A program made the position numbers and the translations under genes. 10,231 nt of DNA from Candidatus Thorarchaeota archaeon. GTDB taxonomy: Archaea > Asgardarchaeota > Thorarchaeia > Thorarchaeales > Thorarchaeaceae. The notes beneath the pieces were generated by a model. It did not search any database. It saw nothing but the letters and a program-made list of their open reading frames with translations, and was not told the origin of the DNA. Shown piece by piece: positions 1 to 5,648 of the stretch (the stretch's first letter is position 1; every line of letters starts with the position of its first letter). Where the stretch lies: the NCBI GenBank assembly GCA_013138615.1, contig WTCK01000203.1, forward strand, positions 1-10,231, written 5' to 3'.

Positions 1-962
1 TCGATAGGCTCCACGTGGGACACCATGTGCTAATCGACAGGCTGTCAGACATGCCAGAGCCAGTGGCTGCAGTAACATGTGGCGAACTCGTCGAGAAAGG
101 ACTGGAACTTGATAATCTGATTCAACCCGAGAAATTGCGGGTAGAGAACCTCAGTGCCTATCTGAAATCCATTCAGCTAGAAGACACGATACGTGTTGAA
201 GTTATCTCGACGTACGAGGACTTGATTTCGATAGAGGGGCCAACCACATTCATGCTATTTGAGGGCCCTTGCTGCGTGGAGATAGAAGCTAAGGGTCTCG
301 ACATGCGCAGGGAACGGCTTGCCTTTTCGGATAGAATGGAGCCTCTGAAGCCAGTCCAGGCGCAAGATGGGGATAAAATGTCCTCCGCAAGGATAAGGCT
401 TGGAGAAGTAGATCGTCAGGGCCGTCCGCTTAGGAGGACTTCGGAACCTCCCAGACGCCTTCCTGAACAGCGTCGAGCCGGATTGCAGACACCGAAGGGG
501 GAAGTGTACGATACAAAGGAGGGCAATCCCGAACAGAGGATTGTTGCTCGGATTCAAGAAGAGGAGCCTGAACTGGTGATTGCAGTAGGCGATGTGACCA
601 GTGCATCTCTCATCGCGGAAGATTACACACCAGATGTCTGTGTCGTGGATGGCATAACAAAGCGCGGCGTATTTGAGGGCAGTTTTTCGGCTGAGATTGA
701 GTATCGCATTTACAATCCTGCAGCCATGATTTTTCCTGAAGCTTGGTCAGCGATGAATACCGCAATTCATGATGGAGCCAAGTCTTTGATTGTTGTAGAA
801 GGAGAAGAGGATTTGATGGGATTCCCAGCAGTTCTCTTGGCTCCAGAAGGTTCGGTAATGCTGTACGGCCAACCGGATGTTGGAATTGTGTGGGTACCAG
901 TGAACAAACAGAATGTTGCGTTAGCGCGAGAGTACCTGAACGCGATGCAATTGATCACTTAG
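1..962 (+). CDS. Fused phosphopantetheine adenylyltransferase / GTP-dependent dephospho-CoA kinase (5' partial)
   Basis: This gene encodes the last two steps of archaeal CoA synthesis in one cytosolic polypeptide: ATP plus 4'-phosphopantetheine to dephospho-CoA, then GTP-dependent phosphorylation to CoA. The frame is open to the left edge. Codons from position 3 read DRLHVGHHVLIDRL, the nucleotidyltransferase (T/H)xGH signature, so the GTG at 15 is internal and the true start lies upstream. The first domain ends near the MSSARIRLGEVD motif (nt 378-413), which is the archaeal PPAT ISSTRIR-GEID motif. A short Arg/Pro-rich linker follows. The DUF359 kinase domain then begins around LPEQRRAGLQTPKGEVY and shows AVGDV (nt 582-596), PDVCVVDGITKRG, a GEEDL motif (nt 801-815) and LAPEGSVMLYGQP near the end. 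The middle of the PPAT half is divergent, and the usual SxET-like segment is not obvious. The TAG stop overlaps the stop of the convergent Nnr gene by 4 nt. The kinase assignment is very likely; activity of the PPAT half is less certain. Confidence 0.9.
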   Translation, partial: DRLHVGHHVLIDRLSDMPEPVAAVTCGELVEKGLELDNLIQPEKLRVENLSAYLKSIQLEDTIRVEVISTYEDLISIEGPTTFMLFEGPCCVEIEAKGLDMRRERLAFSDRMEPLKPVQAQDGDKMSSARIRLGEVDRQGRPLRRTSEPPRRLPEQRRAGLQTPKGEVYDTKEGNPEQRIVARIQEEEPELVIAVGDVTSASLIAEDYTPDVCVVDGITKRGVFEGSFSAEIEYRIYNPAAMIFPEAWSAMNTAIHDGAKSLIVVEGEEDLMGFPAVLLAPEGSVMLYGQPDVGIVWVPVNKQNVALAREYLNAMQLIT

Positions 963-2479
963 TCGAATTCATCCATGGCAAAAGGGATGTTAGCTATGCA
1001 ATCAGTTGCAGTGATATGATTTCCAAAATCGCTATACGCTATCTCTCCGGCTGAACCAGAGATGTAGGCTGCCGCTGAAGCTGCATAGAAAGCAGGATGT
1101 CCACGAGCCAGTAGAGCCGCTACAATGCCAGTTAGTACATCTCCAGTTCCGCCCACGGTCATGGCCGGAACTCCGGTACGATTCAATTTGTATCGTCCAT
1201 CGGGATGGGCTACTACGTCGACCGGACCCTTGAGTAGAACCACTGAATTGAATTCTAATGCAGCTCTCACGGAGTGTTGCATTCGATTCTTCAGATTTGT
1301 GGAATCGCCCAGACTCTCATCCAAGAGAACTTCCAACTCGCCCCAATGCGGCGTCAAGACGCTTATCGTTGGGTCGAATCTTATTCCCGATGAGAATAGG
1401 CTCTTTAGTCCATCAGCGTCAATCACCATGGGCTTCCCTGTGACTGCTAGCTCCGCCACGATGGAGATTACGGTAGCCCCAGTTTCCTTGTCTAGGCCAA
1501 GACCCGGGCCTAGCGCGAGGACATCCGCATCTTGTACCGCATCAAGCACAGCTGTTGCGGACTCGCGCATGAGAATTCTTGTACCCATACTGCTAACCAT
1601 CAGATTGGGGCTGTAAGAACGAATTGCCATGACCACTGGTTCAGGAGCCAAGACGCGTACAAGGTCTGCACCAGTTCGCAGAGCTGCAAGTCCTGTCAAG
1701 GCAGGAGCGCCTGAATAGACGTCGCTTCCGCCCACGATCAGTATTCTGCCAAAGTCACCCTTGTGAGCGGTTGCAGAGCGAGGTCGATTGAAAAGCCATA
1801 CATCACCCGGACCACAGATGTATTCCGCTTCAGGAGGGATTCCAATCGGCACGGTGTAGAGTTTGCCCACGTAGTCTTTGGCTTTGAGGAGACCTGGCTT
1901 CGGTGCGTGCAACGTAATGGTGTAATCGGCCTTGACAGCATCGCCGTGAATTTCACCTGTATTGGCATCAATGCCTGTGGGAACATCAATAGCGTACTTG
2001 ATTGCGCTCGATTTGTTGAAGACCTTCACAGCAGTAAGGATCGGCTCTCTCAGTTTGCTCTTGACTCCAAAACCAAGGATTGCATCAATAGCGATGCTCG
2101 AATCTTGGAGATGATCCCAATGCTTTATCGCGGATTCTGTCGTGAGGATGACCCTCTCGATATCGTGCAGATTCTTCAGGAGCTCCCAGTTGAACAGAGT
2201 ATCGGTGCTCGAAATCGTCTGTTCTGTGCCAATGTAAGCCACCGCAACAAATGCCCCAGCCTCTTGGAGATGTCGAGCTGCAACCATGCCATCCCCGCCA
2301 TTCCCCCCGGGACCGCAAAGAATAGCAATGTGCTTCCCCTGTACCTTCTCTTTCCGGATGATAGTTCGAGCTACTTCTCGTCCAGCGCCCTGCATTAGCA
2401 TGCCAAGGCTCACGCCCAAATACTGCGTGTTCAGCTCGAGAATGCGCATCTCAGTTGTGTCGATTGGTGTATCCTGCAT
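959..2479 (-). CDS. nnr: Bifunctional NAD(P)H-hydrate epimerase / ADP- or ATP-dependent NAD(P)H-hydrate dehydratase
   Basis: This enzyme repairs damaged nicotinamide cofactors. The N-terminal YjeF_N domain (about residues 1-220) epimerises R- and S-NAD(P)HX. The C-terminal ribokinase-like domain (about 230-506) dehydrates S-NAD(P)HX back to NAD(P)H using a nucleotide. Visible epimerase motifs are GPGGNGGDG (57-65), DAILGFG (132-138) and AIDVPTGIDANTG (163-175). Visible dehydratase motifs are HKGDFGRILIVGGS (239-252), LGPGLG (323-328), DADGL (354-358), LTPHWGE (375-381) and the nucleotide-binding/catalytic GGTGDVLTG (443-451). The length of 506 aa is normal for the fused form found in bacteria and archaea. 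The ATG at 2479 gives a complete N-terminal helix; no clear Shine-Dalgarno site precedes it. The gene is convergent with the CoA fusion gene (overlapping stops) and divergent from the methyltransferase. A YjeF_N domain alone can have other roles, but the fusion makes repair the clear call. Confidence 0.95.
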   Translation of the reverse strand: MQDTPIDTTEMRILELNTQYLGVSLGMLMQGAGREVARTIIRKEKVQGKHIAILCGPGGNGGDGMVAARHLQEAGAFVAVAYIGTEQTISSTDTLFNWELLKNLHDIERVILTTESAIKHWDHLQDSSIAIDAILGFGVKSKLREPILTAVKVFNKSSAIKYAIDVPTGIDANTGEIHGDAVKADYTITLHAPKPGLLKAKDYVGKLYTVPIGIPPEAEYICGPGDVWLFNRPRSATAHKGDFGRILIVGGSDVYSGAPALTGLAALRTGADLVRVLAPEPVVMAIRSYSPNLMVSSMGTRILMRESATAVLDAVQDADVLALGPGLGLDKETGATVISIVAELAVTGKPMVIDADGLKSLFSSGIRFDPTISVLTPHWGELEVLLDESLGDSTNLKNRMQHSVRAALEFNSVVLLKGPVDVVAHPDGRYKLNRTGVPAMTVGGTGDVLTGIVAALLARGHPAFYAASAAAYISGSAGEIAYSDFGNHITATDCIANIPFAMDEFD

Positions 2480-2581
2480 AGGGAATCACGACGCTGCGAT
2501 TGAAGGAATCCCGCTATTTCAATCATACCCGCTTCAAGGCAAGAGGGATAACATTCATGAAATAGCGTATTCATTGACAAT
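2480..2581. promoter_or_regulatory. Divergent intergenic spacer containing a perfect 10-bp inverted repeat
   Basis: This spacer must hold the start signals of both the minus-strand Nnr gene and the plus-strand methyltransferase gene. It contains CGCTATTTCA at 2512-2521 and its exact reverse complement TGAAATAGCG at 2558-2567, separated by 36 bp. Each copy reads TGAAATAGCG toward the gene it precedes: about 33-42 nt before the Nnr ATG and about 15-24 nt before the methyltransferase GTG. Both copies are followed within one or two bases by ATTC. Whether they are promoter elements or regulator sites cannot be told from sequence. No canonical archaeal TATA box is evident at either expected position. 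Confidence 0.45.
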
Positions 2582-3262
2582 GTGATTCTATTGAGCCAAT
2601 ACTACTCGGATTCCCTTTCAGCAGAAAGACTCCGGAGATGCTATGAGATTGCTCCTCCAAGAGTTGTTAGATACTTGGAAGCAGAGATAGAACACGTTCT
2701 AACAAAGATCAAACCTTCAGACACTGTGCTGGAACTTGGCTGTGGCTATGGTAGAGTCATTGGAAGGCTTCTAGGAAAGGCCCGAAAGGTTGTGGGGATT
2801 GATACATCGAAGGCGAGTCTTGATCAAGCGAAGAAGGATCTCAGGCATCATTCTAAGCTGGATCTTGCACAAATGAACGCTGTCAAGCTTGGGTTCACTG
2901 GTGGGTATTTCGATGTCGTGATCTGCGTCCAGAATGGGATGTCTGCATTCAAGGTCGACCAGGAGAATCTCATCCTCGAAAGTTTGCGTGTCACTCGAGA
3001 TGGCGGAACGTGCCTGTTCTCTAGCTATTCCGACAGATTCTGGGAGCACCGACTCGAATGGTTCCATCTCCAAGCTTCAGAGGGCCTTATCGGAGAGATA
3101 GACTTGGGAAAAACAGGAAATGGTTGCATTGTCTGCAAGGACGGTTTCCAAGCCACGACTCTCCGTCGTGAGGACTTCTACAAAATGGTGTCAAGAATTG
3201 GCGTCAATGCCACACTAGCTGAAGTTGATGAATCTAGCATTTTCTGTGAGATACGTGTCTAG
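2582..3262 (+). CDS. Class I SAM-dependent methyltransferase, substrate unknown
   Basis: This is a Rossmann-fold methyltransferase of 226 aa. The SAM-binding motif I is VLELGCGYGRV (49-59). The acidic end of beta-2 is VGIDTS (71-76). A later strand is YFDVVICVQNGMSAF (109-123), followed by LRVTRDGGTCLFSSYS (135-150), typical of the Methyltransf_11/25 group. Upstream of motif I is a conserved-looking SAERLRRCYEIAPPRVVRYLEAEI (13-36), and the C-terminal part carries GEIDLGKTGNGCIVCKDGFQ (171-190), which I associate with a widespread uncharacterised family. The substrate could be a small molecule or a protein, and nothing here decides it. The start is uncertain: GTG at 2582 is the first start after an in-frame stop at 2558-2560, and TTG at 2591 is an alternative. 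No Shine-Dalgarno site is visible. The gene is monocistronic-looking and lies upstream of, and co-directional with, the redox operon. Confidence 0.85.
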   Translation: MILLSQYYSDSLSAERLRRCYEIAPPRVVRYLEAEIEHVLTKIKPSDTVLELGCGYGRVIGRLLGKARKVVGIDTSKASLDQAKKDLRHHSKLDLAQMNAVKLGFTGGYFDVVICVQNGMSAFKVDQENLILESLRVTRDGGTCLFSSYSDRFWEHRLEWFHLQASEGLIGEIDLGKTGNGCIVCKDGFQATTLRREDFYKMVSRIGVNATLAEVDESSIFCEIRV

Positions 3263-3297
3263 GTTGGCTGCTAGCCTTCTTGCAGGAGTTGTCACAT

Positions 3298-3312
3298 CAA
3301 ACAACTTTTAAC
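3298..3312 (+). promoter_or_regulatory. Candidate archaeal BRE/TATA promoter of the redox operon
   Basis: The segment CAAACAA followed by CTTTTAAC (TATA-like part 3305-3312) is the only A/T-rich box in the short gap after the methyltransferase. Its centre lies about 28 nt upstream of the ATG at 3337. That is the usual archaeal TATA-to-transcription-start distance, so the mRNA would be leaderless or nearly so. The lack of a Shine-Dalgarno site before 3337 agrees with this. It also argues against the upstream TTG at 3280 as a start, because the box would then lie inside the coding region. Confidence 0.55.
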
Positions 3313-3336
3313 TTCCCTTCGGCCGAGGCCAAAAAC

Positions 3337-3810
3337 ATGCAGGACCTCTCTCGTGCGGACTTGGCTGAACAGGTCATTCCCTCTCTTCAGGAAATCCAGG
3401 AACGCCTCGGATACATACCGCGCGAGGCTATCACTTGGTTGGCCGACAAACTTCACCTCAGCGAACAAGAAATCTACGGTGTAGCTAGTTTCTACAATAA
3501 CTTCAGATTCACACCACCTGGCAAGCACCATCTAAGAATCTGTCTTGGTACAGCTTGTCACGTACAGGGTGGCGATCGCCTGCTGGCTGCCACAAGCGAG
3601 AAGCTAGGCATCAAGCCCGGTGAAACAACTCCTGACAAGCGGTACAGTCTGGAAAGAGTTGCGTGTGTTGGCTGTTGTGCACTTGCACCCGCCGTAGTTC
3701 TTGACGATGAAGTATTCGGGCGCACGACACAGCGGTCACTGAAACGGTTACTGGACACTGTTGATCGTAAGGACAGAAAGGCAAAGAAATCTGGAGAAGA
3801 TTCACAATGA
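3337..3810 (+). CDS. NuoE/HndA-like thioredoxin-fold [2Fe-2S] subunit (Bfu/HydC-type)
   Basis: This is the small electron-transfer subunit that pairs with the NuoF-like FMN subunit in complex I, NADP-reducing hydrogenases and electron-bifurcating HydABC enzymes. The protein of 157 aa has an N-terminal helical part (VIPSLQEIQERLGYIPREA, about 13-31, and EQEIYGVASFYNNF, about 43-56). A thioredoxin-like domain follows with CLGTAC (C69-x4-C74) and CVGCC (C110-x3-C114), the four [2Fe-2S] ligands. An extra cysteine, C113, sits next to C114. A short lysine-rich tail ends the protein. The ATG at 3337 was chosen over the TTG at 3280, which would add 19 residues. The ATG gives the usual family length and sits at the right distance from the TATA-like box. 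The stop overlaps the next ATG by 4 nt (ATGA), so translation of the two is probably coupled. Confidence 0.92.
   Translation: MQDLSRADLAEQVIPSLQEIQERLGYIPREAITWLADKLHLSEQEIYGVASFYNNFRFTPPGKHHLRICLGTACHVQGGDRLLAATSEKLGIKPGETTPDKRYSLERVACVGCCALAPAVVLDDEVFGRTTQRSLKRLLDTVDRKDRKAKKSGEDSQ
3793..3797 (+). promoter_or_regulatory. Ribosome binding site of the NuoF-like gene
   Basis: GGAGA lies 9 nt before the ATG at 3807, inside the 3' end of the preceding gene. It supports that start, which also overlaps the upstream stop. Confidence 0.6.
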
Positions 3811-5648
3811 GTTCCAGGAAAGGGTCTGAGCAGGGCATTCTTGAGATACGCGTATGCCGCGGAACAGGCTGTGAGTCCGCAAGGGCGTTTGAGCTCTTAG
3901 AAGTCCTTGAGAAGGAAGTGGCAGATAAGGGCTTGAAGAAGAAGGTCCGCGTGAAAACAATCGGATGCCATGGTTTCTGTGAACAGGGTCCAGTTATAAC
4001 AGTGGAACCTGAAGGTCTGTTCTACTGTCAAGTTGACAAGAAGGATATCAGTGAGATTGTGGAATCACACCTTGTAGGCGGAAAGCCAGTGGAAAGGCTC
4101 TTCTACGTAGATCCTGCAACTGGGAAGAAAATCCCCAAGTACGAGGATATTCCTTTCTACAAGGGACAGAAGAAAGTAGTGCTCCGCAATTGCGGTGAGA
4201 TAGACCCAAGTAGCATTGATGAATACATCGAAACGGGCGGCTACGATGGCCTCAAGAAAGCGCTTCTTGAAATGAAGCCGGAGCAAGTCATTGATCAAAT
4301 ACTCAAATCCGGTCTACGGGGGCGAGGCGGTGCCGGATTCCCAACAGGACTGAAATGGAAGTTCGGTCGTGGGAGTAAGAGCGATAAGAAATACGTTGTT
4401 TGTAACGCAGACGAGGGTGACCCAGGCGCTTTCATGGATGGAGCAATACTCGTGGCAGATCCTCACGCAGTGCTAGAAGGACTGACAGTTGCAGCTTACA
4501 GCATTGGAGCTGACGAAGGGTTCGTTTACGTTCGTCATGAATACCCACAAGCTGTAGATAGCATCAAGAAAGCAATTATCGACTCACGGAAGAAGGGACT
4601 CCTAGGCAAGGACATACTCGGCAGCGGCTTCAGCTTCGATTTGTCTGTCAAAGAAGGTGCAGGAGCATTTGTGTGTGGTGAAGAAACTGCGCTTATGGCC
4701 TCAATAGAGGGAGAACGCGGAACACCGCGTCCAAGACCGCCATTCCCAACTGACTCAGGACTCTGGGGCAAACCCACCTGTATCAACAATGTGAAGACAC
4801 TCGCGACAATCCCCATCATCTTGCGAATGGGAGCTGAATGGTTCTCATCGATTGGTACTGTAACGAGCAAAGGCACAGCCATCTTCTCGTTGACTGGTAA
4901 GGTGAAGAACGCAGGGCTGGTCGAGGTGCCGATGGGAACAACATTGCGCCATATCATCTTTGATGTCGGGGGTGGAATACAGGATGACGGCAAATTCAAA
5001 GCTGTGCAGACAGGAGGCCCCTCAGGCGGATGCCTTCCCGCGGATAGACTAGACCTGCCAGTTGACTACGACTCCCTGACGCAAGCGGGCACGATTATGG
5101 GGTCCGGCGGGATGATCGTAATGGACGAAACCACTTGTATGGTAGATGTGGCACGGTACTTCCTTTCGTTCACACAAGCGGAGTCCTGCGGTAAATGCAC
5201 GCCATGCAGAATGGGCACGCTGGAGATGCTTAGGCTCCTTGATAAGATTAAGTCCGGAAACGGAGAAGAAGGTGACATTGAAAAACTTCAGGAGATGGCA
5301 GTCACGGTGAAAGAGGGCTCCCTCTGTGGACTCGGTCAGACTGCACCAAATCCAGTGCTCACCACAATCCGGTACTTCCGCGATGAGTATGAAGCACATA
5401 TTCGTGACAAGATTTGTCCTGCGGAAGTCTGCAAGGACCTCATCAAGTATACAATAGTTCCTGAGAAATGCATAGGTTGCGGAGCGTGTCTACGAATTTG
5501 TCCTGCAAATGCAATAACTGGAACGAAGAACAAAGTGCATGTCATCTTAGATGAACTATGCATCAAATGTGGGGCCTGTTTCGAGGTGTGTCCACCCACT
5601 GCGAAAGCTGTTGACAAGATACCCGCACACCATGGAGGTGGGCACTAA
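3807..5648 (+). CDS. NuoF/HydB-like NADH- and FMN-binding Fe-S subunit (electron-bifurcating BfuB type)
   Basis: This is the diaphorase subunit that exchanges electrons between NAD(H) and Fe-S clusters through FMN. It is cytosolic, and its 613 aa make it longer than respiratory NuoF because it carries extra cluster domains. In order: an N-terminal thioredoxin-like [2Fe-2S] domain with C17-x4-C22 and C54-x3-C58; the FMN/NADH core with the glycine-rich GLRGRGGAGFPTGLKW (169-184) and EGAGAFVCGEETALMASIEG (283-302); an SLBB-like section; a [4Fe-4S] site with C461-x2-C464-x2-C467 and C507; and a C-terminal bacterial-type ferredoxin domain with C555-x2-C558-x2-C561-x3-C565 and C585-x2-C588-x2-C591-x3-C595. 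The linker cysteines C537 and C542 (CPAEVC) resemble the conserved linker of HydB proteins, which may bind a metal. This domain set matches HydB/HndC of bifurcating enzymes rather than complex I. It ends in a His/Gly tail. The TAA stop overlaps the next ATG by 1 nt. Confidence 0.95.
   Translation: MSSRKGSEQGILEIRVCRGTGCESARAFELLEVLEKEVADKGLKKKVRVKTIGCHGFCEQGPVITVEPEGLFYCQVDKKDISEIVESHLVGGKPVERLFYVDPATGKKIPKYEDIPFYKGQKKVVLRNCGEIDPSSIDEYIETGGYDGLKKALLEMKPEQVIDQILKSGLRGRGGAGFPTGLKWKFGRGSKSDKKYVVCNADEGDPGAFMDGAILVADPHAVLEGLTVAAYSIGADEGFVYVRHEYPQAVDSIKKAIIDSRKKGLLGKDILGSGFSFDLSVKEGAGAFVCGEETALMASIEGERGTPRPRPPFPTDSGLWGKPTCINNVKTLATIPIILRMGAEWFSSIGTVTSKGTAIFSLTGKVKNAGLVEVPMGTTLRHIIFDVGGGIQDDGKFKAVQTGGPSGGCLPADRLDLPVDYDSLTQAGTIMGSGGMIVMDETTCMVDVARYFLSFTQAESCGKCTPCRMGTLEMLRLLDKIKSGNGEEGDIEKLQEMAVTVKEGSLCGLGQTAPNPVLTTIRYFRDEYEAHIRDKICPAEVCKDLIKYTIVPEKCIGCGACLRICPANAITGTKNKVHVILDELCIKCGACFEVCPPTAKAVDKIPAHHGGGH
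5634..5640 (+). promoter_or_regulatory. Strong Shine-Dalgarno site of the NuoG-like gene
   Basis: GGAGGTG lies 7 nt before the ATG at 5648, within the last codons of the NuoF-like gene. It fixes the NuoG-like start and indicates an internal, SD-led cistron. Confidence 0.8.

Noticed and set aside
1125..1616. Open frame of 163 codons on the + strand
   Set aside because: Antisense to the dehydratase domain of Nnr, rich in Ser/Arg/Pro, with no family resemblance.
1763..2398. Long + strand open frame (211 codons) opposite the Nnr gene
   Set aside because: It lies wholly antisense to well-conserved Nnr motifs, has no recognisable domain and has an atypical composition; it is a shadow frame.
3280..3336. 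TTG-initiated 19-residue N-terminal extension of the NuoE-like gene
   Set aside because: It would include the TATA-like box, does not resemble the family N-terminus, and the ATG at 3337 gives the normal length.
4535..4999. Minus-strand open frame of 154 codons inside the NuoF-like gene
   Set aside because: Antisense shadow of highly conserved FMN/NADH-binding sequence.
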